DNA from: Streptomyces sp. NBC_00572
GTDB lineage: Bacteria; Actinomycetota; Actinomycetes; Streptomycetales; Streptomycetaceae
Length of the DNA: 64,000 nt
NCBI RefSeq assembly: GCF_026341815.1
Contig: NZ_JAPENX010000001.1
Span: 3,410,001 to 3,474,000, forward strand
Direction of reading: 5' to 3'
Part shown: piece by piece, positions 50,912 through 57,962 of the stretch
Layout of the letters: every line of letters begins with the position of its first letter
Numbering within the stretch: the first letter of the stretch is position 1
The notes under the pieces: model-generated
What the model was told of the DNA's origin: nothing
Databases searched by the model: none
Seen by the model: the letters and a program-made list of their open reading frames with translations, nothing else
Made by a program: the position numbers and the translations under genes

Positions 50912-52087
50912 TCACCTCGCGATGCGTCGCGCGATCTTCTCCGCGTCGATCGCCAACTCGCGGAGCATCCCGCTGATCGGGTTCGTGAACCCCGTGAAGT
51001 ACAGACCGGGCGCCTCGCGCGGACAGCGCGCCCCGTGCACCACCGGATGCCCGCGCCCGTCGAGCACGTCCAGGTGCCCGACGAGCGGCTCCAGGGCGCG
51101 CCGGTAGCCGGTCGCCGCGATCACCGCGTCCGGGGCGATCCGGGTGCCGTCCGTGAGGACCACCTCGCCGTCCTCGAAGGCCTCGACGGCCGCGACGATC
51201 TCGACCTTCCCCGCCCGCACCGCGTCGATCAGGCCCACGTCCTGCACCGGTATCGCGCCCTCCCGCGTGCGCGAGGCGAGGCCCGTGTCCGGCCGGGGCA
51301 GCCCGTACTCGGAGAGGTCCGGCATCCCGACCCGGGCGATCAGGGCGCCCAGTCGGTCGACGAGACCGGTCGGCAGGCGGCGCACCAGGATGCCGTTGCG
51401 CTGGGCGGGCCAGCCCGCCGTCGTGCGCCGCACGATGTGCGGGACGGTCCGCACCGCGAGCCGTACCCGCTCGGCACCTCCCTCGGCGAGGTCGGCGGCG
51501 ATCTCGGCCCCGGTGTTGCCGATGCCGACGACGAGGACGTCCTTCCCGGCGTACGGCTCGGGGTTGCGGTAGTCCCGGGCGTGGAGCAGCTCGCCCTTGC
51601 CGGCGCCGGCGCCCCCGCTCGCGTACGCGTCCAGGCCGGGCCACTCGGGCAGGCGCGGGGTGTGGTTGTGGCCGGTGGCCACGACGACCGCCCGCCCGAC
51701 GAGCCGGCGCCCGCCGGTCGCGTGCAGGACCCAGTCCGCGCCGGACCGCTCGACCCGGAAGACCTCGACGCCCGTCACGATCTCCAGCTCGTGCTTCTCG
51801 GCGTACTTCTCCAGGTAGCGCACCACGTCGGCGCGGGCGACCCAGCGCCCGAAGGAGCGGGGGATCTTCAGCCCGGGGAGGGCGGAGAGCCGTCGGGTGG
51901 TGTGCAGCCGCAGCCGGTCGTAGTGGGCGCGCCAGGAAGCGCCGACGGCGTCGGACTTCTCCAGGACGACCGCCCGGACGCCGCGCCCGCGCAGGGCGGC
52001 GGCGACGGCGAGCCCGCCGGGGCCCGCGCCGATGACGTACACGGGGTGGTCAACCTGTGGAGAGAGTGCAAGGGGGGTGGTGGCCAT
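50912..52087 (-). CDS. flavin-dependent monooxygenase (FMO/BVMO-like)
   Basis: A 391-aa FAD/NADPH enzyme of the flavoprotein monooxygenase group. It has two dinucleotide motifs: FAD at VYVIGAGPGGLAVAAALRG near the N-terminus, NADPH at VLVVGIGNTGAEIAADLAE in the middle. The linker VVVATGHNHTPRLPEWPG and the late motif DAVIAATGYRRAL belong to the same family. It is shorter than full Baeyer-Villiger enzymes (~500 aa) and closest to the YUCCA-like/flavin-containing type. The substrate is unknown. ATG 52087 has TACGCT eight bases upstream. Its only nearby dyad is CGTGTACACG; site H is 123 bases away and serves the divergent operon. Confidence 0.87.
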   Translation of the reverse strand: MATTPLALSPQVDHPVYVIGAGPGGLAVAAALRGRGVRAVVLEKSDAVGASWRAHYDRLRLHTTRRLSALPGLKIPRSFGRWVARADVVRYLEKYAEKHELEIVTGVEVFRVERSGADWVLHATGGRRLVGRAVVVATGHNHTPRLPEWPGLDAYASGGAGAGKGELLHARDYRNPEPYAGKDVLVVGIGNTGAEIAADLAEGGAERVRLAVRTVPHIVRRTTAGWPAQRNGILVRRLPTGLVDRLGALIARVGMPDLSEYGLPRPDTGLASRTREGAIPVQDVGLIDAVRAGKVEIVAAVEAFEDGEVVLTDGTRIAPDAVIAATGYRRALEPLVGHLDVLDGRGHPVVHGARCPREAPGLYFTGFTNPISGMLRELAIDAEKIARRIAR

Positions 52088-52105
52088 GAATGCTGAGCGT
52101 AATGA

Positions 52106-52115
52106 CGTGTACACG
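52106..52115. promoter_or_regulatory. CGTGTACACG palindrome before the monooxygenase
   Basis: Perfect 10-bp palindrome 18 bases upstream of the start at 52087, nested in AGCGT-...-ACGCT. A candidate operator of a different class from sites A-H. Confidence 0.4.
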
Positions 52116-52210
52116 CTGTGGGTCTCGGTCAAGAGGGATTTCGGTTGCGAATCGGTCACGTCGACCCCGCGCCGACCGACCCCTTGCGCAGGGCCGGGCC
52201 CTGCGCTGAA

Positions 52211-52225
52211 CTGACGTACCGTCAG
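52211..52225. promoter_or_regulatory. operator site H, CTGACG-TAC-CGTCAG
   Basis: Perfect 6+6 inverted repeat, 31 bases before the DoxX-like start at 52257. Flanks AA and ATT match those of sites E and F. Confidence 0.85.
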
Positions 52226-52256
52226 ATTCAGTGGTGTCCCATGAAGGGGAGCGCGC

Positions 52257-52709
52257 ATGCAGACCGTCTGGCTCACCGGCGCCGAATGGCTCGCCGTCCT
52301 CCGCATCGGCCTCGGCCTGTGGTGGCTGGAGAGCTGGCGCCACAAGGACAGGAAGGGCTGGTTCGAGCGCGGCACCGGCATAGCCTGGGCCGCCGACGTG
52401 GCGGGCAAACACAAGTGGCCGCCGGTCAAGAAGGGCTTCGAGGCGGTCGTCGCACCACGCCCCAAGCTCATGGCGTACGTCGTCGTCTACGCCGAACTGG
52501 CCCTCGGACTCGGCCTGGTGGTCGGCTTCCTGACCCCGATCGCCCTGATCGGCGGCCTGCTCCTCAACCTGCTCTACCTCGTCCTCATGATCCACGACTG
52601 GGCCGAGCAGGGGCAGAACGCGATGATGGCGCTCATCTCCCTCGTCGCCCTCTTCGCCATGTCCTGGCAGACCTGGTCCCTCGACCACGCGATCGGACTG
52701 TTCCTGTGA
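52257..52709 (+). CDS. DoxX-like membrane protein
   Basis: A 150-aa integral membrane protein with four predicted helices (EWLAVLRIGLGLWWLESWRH, LMAYVVVYAELALGLGLVVG, IALIGGLLLNLLYLVLMIHD, MALISLVALFAMSWQTWSLD). It belongs to the DoxX/TQO-small-like superfamily, which is linked to quinone or thiol redox at the membrane. It is first in a two-gene operon controlled by site H and could receive electrons from the pathway (inference). ATG 52257 has GAAGGGGA upstream; the stop overlaps the next start by four bases. Confidence 0.82.
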   Translation: MQTVWLTGAEWLAVLRIGLGLWWLESWRHKDRKGWFERGTGIAWAADVAGKHKWPPVKKGFEAVVAPRPKLMAYVVVYAELALGLGLVVGFLTPIALIGGLLLNLLYLVLMIHDWAEQGQNAMMALISLVALFAMSWQTWSLDHAIGLFL

Positions 52710-53104
52710 CGGCCACCCCCGACATCGACGCGTTCACCCGCCCCTACTGGGACGCCGCCGCGGAGGGTCACCTCCTCCTGCGCCACTGCGCGACCTGCGA
52801 CCGGGTCCACCACTACCCGCGCGAGTTCTGCCCGCACTGCTGGAGCGAGGACGTCACCTGGGAGCGGGCGAGCGGCCGCGCGACCCTCTACACCTGGTCG
52901 GTCGTCCACCGGAACGACCTTCCCCCCTTCGGGGAGCGGGTGCCGTACGTGGCGGCGGTCGTCGACCTGGCGGAGGGGCCGCGCATGATGACCGAGGTCG
53001 TGGACGTGGCGGAGGGCGACCTCCGGATCGGGATGGAACTGAAGGTCGCCTTCCGGGCGGAGGGAGAGGCGACGGTGCCGGTCTTCACGGACGCCGCCGC
53101 GTAG
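52706..53104 (+). CDS. Zn-ribbon/OB-fold protein (DUF35 family)
   Basis: A 132-aa protein of the Zn-ribbon plus OB-fold DUF35 family. The zinc ribbon has four Cys: HCATCDRVHHYPREFCPHCW. The OB part follows (ATLYTWSVVHRNDLPPFGER, VPYVAAVVDLAEGPRMMTEV). These proteins form complexes with thiolases (acetoacetyl-CoA thiolase/HMG-CoA synthase; Ltp2 in steroid degradation) or MaoC-like hydratases and may shuttle acyl-CoA. No thiolase is in the window, so a partner encoded elsewhere is expected. GTG 52706 overlaps the DoxX-like stop (GTGA). Confidence 0.9.
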   Translation: MTATPDIDAFTRPYWDAAAEGHLLLRHCATCDRVHHYPREFCPHCWSEDVTWERASGRATLYTWSVVHRNDLPPFGERVPYVAAVVDLAEGPRMMTEVVDVAEGDLRIGMELKVAFRAEGEATVPVFTDAAA

Positions 53105-53113
53105 GCCGTGGTC

Positions 53114-53145
53114 GGCGTCCCGTGACTCCCCGTACGCGGGACGCC
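53114..53145. terminator. terminator after the DUF35 gene
   Basis: GGCGTCCCG and CGGGACGCC form a perfect 9-bp stem with a 14-base loop just after the stop at 53104. Confidence 0.75.
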
Positions 53146-53183
53146 GCTTCCGCAGGTCGGACGGCCCGGAAGGCCCGGAAGGG

Positions 53184-55193
53184 TCAGATGGGGGAGACGT
53201 TCCTCCAGAGCTGAGTGTTGCTGCCCGGGTTGCAGGTGTACGACATCACGAACGGCGGTCCGGCGACCATGCACTGGCCGCTGTTCATGTTCTTGATGGT
53301 CATACCGGCGGACGACTTGGTGTTGATCTTCCACGACTGGGTGCTGGAGCCGTTGCAGGCCTTGGCGGTGAAGCCGGGTGTCCCGCCCGGCTGGAGGCAG
53401 TGGCCGGACTGCCTGTTGACCAGCTGGAAGGTGCCGTTCGCGCCGGGCCGGTAGATCCAGGAGTAGGAGATCGTGCCGCCGTTGGACGGGCTGCCGCACG
53501 GGGTGGTGTTGGCCAGGACGGCGAACCCACGGTCGTCCTCGGACAAGCACTCCCCGTTGGAGACGCTCTCGATGGAGTACGTCCCCGCGGGTGTCGAGCC
53601 GCCGGTGGCCGGCGGGGGCGCGGGCTTCTGGGTGGTCTGCGTCGGCTTGGGGGCGGGAGGCCGGGTCGTGGTGCCGCCGCCGGGGTCGGTGGGGTTGGAG
53701 CCACCACCGGACGGGTCGGAGGGGGTGGACCCACCCCCGGAGCCGCTGCCGCTGCCGGAGCCGTTCCCGCCACCACCACCGCCGGGCAGGGTGCCGGTTC
53801 CGCCCACGTCACCGCCACCACCGCCGCCGTCGGGCGGGGGAGGCGCGCCGGGGGAGGTGCCCGGCGGCTTCGACGAGGGGGGCTTGGAACCGGGCGGGGT
53901 CTTGGAGGACGGCGACCCGGACGCGGACGCCGACGGCTGTACGTTCGCCGGCTGCGAGGCCACGGAGGACGGCGCCGAGGACGAGGGGCTCGGGGCGGCG
54001 CCGAGGCGGCCGATCTCGTACGGGCCCAGAGCCACGGTCAGGGTGGTGCCGGTCGCCACGACGACGGGCACGGCGAGCATGACGAACCGGTTGCGCCGCT
54101 TCTCGCGCGGGCCGCGAGCGCCGGAACCGGTGACCGAGAGCGGATCGGGCGAGGCGGTCGCGGGCTCCTTCGAGCCCGCCTGCGGGGTGAGTGAAGCGGT
54201 GGCGACGTCCTCGGCGGGTTCGGCCTTCGCGAGCTCCGCCAGCTGCTCGGCGGTGGGCGGCTCGGCGGCGAAGTCGGCCCGCTCGGCGATGCGGTCACCG
54301 ACGACGGCCGGCCAGAGCGCGCCCTCGGCGCGCTCGGTGGTGCGCTCGACGAGCTCGGCCGCCGTGGGGCGGTCCGCAGGGTCCTTGGAGAGGCAGGTTT
54401 TGATCAGGTCGGCGAGCTCGGGGTCGGTCTCGGTGAGCCGGCCGAACTCGGGCTCGGCGTGGACGACACGGTAGAGCAGGTCGGGGCCGGAGCCGTCGCC
54501 GAAGGGAGGGCGGCCGTTGGCCGCGTAGAGGAGGAGGCTGCCGAGGGCGAAGACGTCGGCGGCGCCTGTCAGTTGGCGGTCGGCGACGGCCTGCTCGGGG
54601 GCCATGTAGGCGGGGGTGCCGATGACCATGCCGGTCTTGGTGAGACGGCTCTGGTCGGCGGCTCGGGCCACACCGAAGTCGATGAGGGAGAGGCCGGAGG
54701 AGGTGAGCATGACGTTGGACGGCTTGAGGTCGCGGTGCACCATGTCGGCGCCGTGGACGACGCCGAGCCCGACGGCGGCCTCGCGGAGGAGCCGCCAGAG
54801 GGCTTCGCCGGGAAGCGGGCCGCCGTTCAGACGGATGGCCTCGTTGAGGGTGATGCCCGGGATGTACTCGGTCGCGAACCACGGAGGCTTGGCCGTCCGG
54901 TCGCTGGCGAGCAGCTTGGTGTTGGCGCCGGCGGGGAGCCGGGCGAGGTTGTCGAGCTCGTGCCCGAAGTGGCTGAGGAAGTCGACGTCTTCGGCGAGCA
55001 CGGGAAGAACCCGCTTCACCGCCGCGAACTTCCCCGGCACGGCGCCGAGATAGACCCGCCCCATCCCGCCGGACCCGAGGACGCCGAGCAGCCTGAAGGC
55101 GCCGATCTGCCGGGGATCACCCGGTTCCAGAGGCATGGCCCCACTGCCGTCCAGACTGCCCAAATTAGAGTTGTTTTCCAATTCCCCCTGCAT
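53184..55193 (-). CDS. Ser/Thr protein kinase with extracellular ricin-type lectin domain
   Basis: A 669-aa transmembrane receptor kinase. The cytoplasmic kinase is complete: Gly loop LGSGGMGRVYLG, Lys60 in FAAVKRV, HRDLKPSN at 153-160, DFG at 172-174 and GTPAYMAPE. Residues 370-389 form one TM helix (FVMLAVPVVVATGTTLTVAL). Then comes a very long Pro/Gly/Ser linker (400-540) and an extracellular beta-trefoil ricin/CBM13-like domain of about 125 residues with QxW-type motifs (STQSWKI, NTQLWRN) and NRQSGHCLQPGG. It probably senses a glycan or wall polymer outside and phosphorylates targets inside. ATG 55193 has GAGG five bases upstream. No phosphatase is adjacent. Confidence 0.9.
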   Translation of the reverse strand: MQGELENNSNLGSLDGSGAMPLEPGDPRQIGAFRLLGVLGSGGMGRVYLGAVPGKFAAVKRVLPVLAEDVDFLSHFGHELDNLARLPAGANTKLLASDRTAKPPWFATEYIPGITLNEAIRLNGGPLPGEALWRLLREAAVGLGVVHGADMVHRDLKPSNVMLTSSGLSLIDFGVARAADQSRLTKTGMVIGTPAYMAPEQAVADRQLTGAADVFALGSLLLYAANGRPPFGDGSGPDLLYRVVHAEPEFGRLTETDPELADLIKTCLSKDPADRPTAAELVERTTERAEGALWPAVVGDRIAERADFAAEPPTAEQLAELAKAEPAEDVATASLTPQAGSKEPATASPDPLSVTGSGARGPREKRRNRFVMLAVPVVVATGTTLTVALGPYEIGRLGAAPSPSSSAPSSVASQPANVQPSASASGSPSSKTPPGSKPPSSKPPGTSPGAPPPPDGGGGGGDVGGTGTLPGGGGGGNGSGSGSGSGGGSTPSDPSGGGSNPTDPGGGTTTRPPAPKPTQTTQKPAPPPATGGSTPAGTYSIESVSNGECLSEDDRGFAVLANTTPCGSPSNGGTISYSWIYRPGANGTFQLVNRQSGHCLQPGGTPGFTAKACNGSSTQSWKINTKSSAGMTIKNMNSGQCMVAGPPFVMSYTCNPGSNTQLWRNVSPI

Positions 55194-55326
55194 GGGCCTC
55201 AGCGTAGCGGAGGGGGTTTGCGATCTGAATCGAAGCCAAGTGGTTGTTTCCGTACTGTGGTTGAACGGGCGGGGTGCGGGGGTGGGCGTTTCTGGTGGGG
55301 TGCGGGTCCCCCGGCCTACGCAGAGC

Positions 55327-55525
55327 CCCGGTCAGTGTCCGGGGACGGTGTGCGTCTGCTGCACGGTGGGTGGGGGCTTGGTTAGCGGCAGGGCTGGGTG
55401 GGTGACCTTCGGTGGGTTCGTGGTGCGCGGCCGTGCGATGGGGCGGCCCGGCTCGGCTTAGCGACGGACGGCGGGACGGGGTGGGGCTTCAGGCCCCGCT
55501 GGTCTGTGTTCGTGGGTGGTGGGAG
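55327..55525 (+). repeat. left copy of a ~200-bp inverted repeat
   Basis: Runs from CCCCGGTCAG to GGTGGTGGGAG. It is an imperfect reverse complement of 56230-56426, sharing for instance GTGGGTGGGGGCTTGGTTAG, GCGATGGGGC and TGGGGCTTCAGGCCCCGCTG. It contains a small internal hairpin GGGGCTTCAGGCCCC. The two copies flank one lipoprotein gene. Confidence 0.8.
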
Positions 55526-55553
55526 TTGCTGGGGCCATGCCCCGGAACGTGAC

Positions 55554-55567
55554 TTGAACATGTTCAA
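55554..55567. promoter_or_regulatory. TTGAACATGTTCAA palindrome, candidate operator
   Basis: Perfect 14-bp palindrome 79 bases before the lipoprotein start at 55647. Its length and symmetry fit a dimeric regulator; TTGAAC could also serve as a -35 element. Confidence 0.5.
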
Positions 55568-55646
55568 AGTCCGTGCCAGGGTACGGCGTGGGTTCCTGAG
55601 TCCACCGGCCGCGCGGGCGGCCTGCGGAACGCGCTAGGGGTGAAGT

Positions 55647-56090
55647 GTGTTGAGTTACCGTCGTGCTGCGTTGATCTCGGCCGCCATGGCCTTTGCTCTG
55701 ACGGCCTGCGGCAGGCTCACCGTCATGCCGCCGCCCGAAGGCGAGCCGGTCATTCTGAAGCCGGCCGAACTTGTGACCACGTGGACCGATGCCGACGGCG
55801 GTACCCTCACGCTGAAGCAGGACGGGACGTTCGTCGCCGACAAGATCTGCATCGCCGTCGCCTGGTACGAGGAGCTGGCCTGGTCCGGGACGGGCACCTG
55901 GAAGCACGGCTCCAACAAGGAGCAAAGCTTCCTTGATGTGTCCTTCGACGCCGATCACCCCGAAGTGCGCGGTCGGGAGTCCGACGCCTACTCCGCCTTG
56001 AAGCAAGGCAAGGCCCTGAAGCTCTGGGCCGCCATCGGCGACCCTGACAACGACTATCCGAACTGCGTCCTGACCAGCCAGGCGAGCTGA
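55647..56090 (+). CDS. small lipoprotein of unknown function
   Basis: A 147-aa lipoprotein. The signal peptide (YRRAALISAAMAFALTAC) has lipobox LTAC; the mature part is about 128 residues, mostly beta strands (GGTLTLKQDGTFVADKICI, then ELAWSGTGTWKHGS). The GTW/GTLTL pattern resembles lipocalin-like or META-type small barrels common among streptomycete lipoproteins. Two Cys in the mature part (ICIA, NCVL) may pair. The start is GTG 55647 (or the adjoining TTG 55650), with AGGGGTGAA upstream. Flanking inverted repeats suggest the gene may move or invert as a unit, though no transposase is present. Confidence 0.72.
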   Translation: MLSYRRAALISAAMAFALTACGRLTVMPPPEGEPVILKPAELVTTWTDADGGTLTLKQDGTFVADKICIAVAWYEELAWSGTGTWKHGSNKEQSFLDVSFDADHPEVRGRESDAYSALKQGKALKLWAAIGDPDNDYPNCVLTSQAS

Positions 56091-56229
56091 CCCGGCTGCC
56101 GCGCGGCCGAGTGACCTGCGCATGGCCCGGCGAGGGTTTCCTGCAGTTTCTCCGCCTGGAATGGGCGAAGTGCCCCCTTTGGGACTTAATCCGGGGCCTG
56201 TTACCGCAAGTAGTGCAGGGTTTCCACCT

Positions 56230-56426
56230 CTCCCACCCACCGGGAGTGACCAGCGGGGCCTGAAGCCCCACCGAGGTCTTCCGTCGGCCGCTAAGCCGGA
56301 GCCCGGCTGCCCCATCGCGCGGCAGCGCACCCCCGACCAGCGGGACTTCGCCCACTCAGCCCCGCCACTAACCAAGCCCCCACCCACCCGCCTGCAGACG
56401 CACGCCGTCCCTAGCCGCTGCCCGGG
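56230..56426 (-). repeat. right copy of the ~200-bp inverted repeat
   Basis: Reverse-complement partner of 55327-55525, from CTCCCACCCACC to the CCTAGCCGCTGCCCGGGG end. Read on the minus strand, both copies contain similar frames (GGGLVSG, RAMGxPGSG, WGFRPRWS), showing common origin. Confidence 0.8.
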
Positions 56427-56459
56427 GCCCGGCGGTGACCCCGCCCCCCGGACCGCCCT

Positions 56460-56573
56460 CCGAGAGGTCTTTCGCTCCTGGAGGTGGTGGGTCAAGGGTG
56501 GCCGAAGGCCATCGCGCAGCGACGCGACCGCAGGGAGCGCCCTTGACGCACCACCGGAAGGAGCGACTCTCGG
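56460..56573. repeat. 114-bp long-stem hairpin element
   Basis: Nested complementary blocks: CCGAGAG with CTCTCGG, CGCTCC with GGAGCG, and GGTGGTGGGTCAAGGG with CCCTTGACGCACCACC (one mismatch), around a ~40-base centre. I recognise this sequence type as an intergenic element recurrent in streptomycete genomes. Its function is unknown; as RNA it would form a stable extended hairpin. Confidence 0.7.
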
Positions 56574-56688
56574 AAAGAGGGCGGTCCCACCCGACACTCA
56601 CACGCCCGGCCCACCCCGCGCGCCCAGGAGACCCTCGCCGACCGAGCCGAGCCGACCCACCCCGACCCACCCCGCCCCGCCCCGCCCG

Positions 56689-57249
56689 CTACTCCGACAG
56701 AGCCCAAGGCGCGGCGAGCAGATCGGCGACGCTGCGCCGGTCGCGGCTCTCCAGCGGCTCGTCGGCCGCCTTCCCCAGGGCGACCATGGAGACGATCTCC
56801 CATCCCGGGTTCGGGCTCAGCTCCTTGGTGAGGCCCTCCAGGTCGAAGGCCCGGAACTGGTGGGAGGCCAGCCCCATCGCCTCGGCCTGGACGGTCATGT
56901 GGGCGATGGCCTGGCCGAGGTCGTAGTCCGCGAACTCGGAGTAGAGCAGCTCCGAGTCGTCCACACGGCGGCGCGTCAGAGTGACGACGAGCAGCCCCGC
57001 GTTCGTCGCCCACCGGGCCGAGCTGGGCGCGAGGTGGCGGACCACCCGCTCGTGGTCCGGCTCGCCGGGCCGGCCTGTGAGGAAGCCCCATGGCTGGGAG
57101 TTCCCGGCGGACGGTGCCCACCGCGCGGCTTCCAGCAACAGGCCCAGGGAGTGGTCGTCGACGGTGGCCGTCGGGTCGAACCGATAGGGGCTGAACCGTC
57201 CCGCAAGCAGGGGATGTATGCCGCCGGACGGCTCCAGGTCGCGTCGCAC
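56689..57249 (-). CDS. nitroreductase family protein
   Basis: An FMN-dependent nitroreductase-fold protein of 186 aa, likely a homodimer using NAD(P)H. Typical parts: LLAGRFSPYRFDPTATVDDH, LLLEAARWAPSAGNSQPWGF (FMN and substrate loop), DLGQAIAHMTVQAEAMGLAS and the late GWEIVSMVALGKAADEP. Substrates of such proteins include quinones and nitroaromatics; none can be specified here. GTG 57249 has GGAG six bases upstream; TTG 57261 is in frame but would contain that site. The 3' end is close to the hairpin element. Confidence 0.87.
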   Translation of the reverse strand: MRRDLEPSGGIHPLLAGRFSPYRFDPTATVDDHSLGLLLEAARWAPSAGNSQPWGFLTGRPGEPDHERVVRHLAPSSARWATNAGLLVVTLTRRRVDDSELLYSEFADYDLGQAIAHMTVQAEAMGLASHQFRAFDLEGLTKELSPNPGWEIVSMVALGKAADEPLESRDRRSVADLLAAPWALSE

Positions 57250-57313
57250 GTCCCGCTCCAACCGACCACCGCGGAGATGTATTCCACCCGGCCCAGGCCC
57301 CGGCCGCCGTTTG

Positions 57314-57949
57314 CTACCTGAGAACGGCCTCGGCGACGGCGCCCAGGATGTGCGGCGCGGCCTCCGCGAGGGTCGGGAAGTGGCGGTGGGCGTCCGGGTG
57401 CGGGGCCTCTGTGTTGACCGTCCAGACCGTCATCCCGGCCGCCAGGCCGGAGCGGACGCCGGACGGCGCGTCCTCGATCACCAGGCAGTCCGCCGGGTCC
57501 GCGCCCAGCTTCTCGGCGGCGAGCAGGTACGGGACCGGGGACGGCTTCCCCTCGGCCACCGAGGCCGCGTCCACGACGAGCCCGGGCATCGGGAGCCCGG
57601 TGCGCTCGAACCGTCCCCGCACCCGGTGCTCGTAGTTCGACGTCACCAGCGCCCACCGGCCTTCCGGCAGGGCCCCGAGCAGCTCGGTGGCCCCGTCGAA
57701 AGCCGCGTACGTCCCCGTACGGACGTCCTCGTCCTCCAGCGCGTGCAGCAGAGCGAGGCACTTGCCCGGGTCCTGCCCCGGGACCACGGCCGCGAACGTC
57801 TCGACCGGCCGCGTCCGGAGCGCGACGGCATACACCTCGTCCCCGTCGAGCCCGTACCGCGCGGCCCATTCGTGCCAGACGCGGCGCTGGTTGGCGACGG
57901 CGTCCATGAGGGTGCCGTCAACGTCGAAGAGAACGAATCTGCTGGTCAT
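57314..57949 (-). CDS. HAD family hydrolase
   Basis: A 211-aa haloacid dehalogenase-like phosphatase with an alpha-helical cap. Motif I is LFDVDGTLMD (nucleophile Asp and acid/base Asp), motif II is ALVTSNY, the motif III Lys is in VAEGKPSPVPYLLAAEKLG, and motif IV is CLVIEDAPSGVRSGLAAGM. It is probably a sugar-phosphate or phosphoglycolate-type phosphatase. ATG 57949 is preceded by TAGCAT at seven bases and no ribosome binding site; that box overlaps the stop codon of the DinB gene, giving this gene its own leaderless promoter inside the upstream gene's end. Confidence 0.9.
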   Translation of the reverse strand: MTSRFVLFDVDGTLMDAVANQRRVWHEWAARYGLDGDEVYAVALRTRPVETFAAVVPGQDPGKCLALLHALEDEDVRTGTYAAFDGATELLGALPEGRWALVTSNYEHRVRGRFERTGLPMPGLVVDAASVAEGKPSPVPYLLAAEKLGADPADCLVIEDAPSGVRSGLAAGMTVWTVNTEAPHPDAHRHFPTLAEAAPHILGAVAEAVLR

Positions 57950-57956
57950 GCACCGG

Positions 57957-57962
57957 ATGCTA
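57957..57962 (-). promoter_or_regulatory. -10 box of the HAD gene inside the DinB stop
   Basis: TAGCAT on the minus strand, seven bases before ATG 57949. Its first three bases are the TAG stop codon of the DinB gene at 57960. Confidence 0.45.

Larger units (their letters stand above)
55194..55646. other. intergenic region with left inverted repeat and palindrome
   Basis: About 450 bases without a gene. They hold the left copy of a ~200-bp inverted repeat (55327-55525) and a TTGAACATGTTCAA palindrome (55554-55567) in front of the lipoprotein gene. The open frames in the repeat are not protein-like apart from their mutual similarity. Confidence 0.6.
56091..56688. other. intergenic region with right inverted repeat and hairpin element
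   Basis: About 600 bases with no protein gene. They hold the right copy of the ~200-bp inverted repeat (56230-56426) and a separate 114-bp hairpin element (56460-56573), then a low-complexity CCGACCCACCCCG-type run to the nitroreductase stop. Confidence 0.6.

Noticed and set aside
55327..56426. Insertion sequence with terminal inverted repeats
   Set aside because: No transposase, no visible target-site duplication, and the arms are long and imperfect; kept as an unexplained inverted repeat instead.
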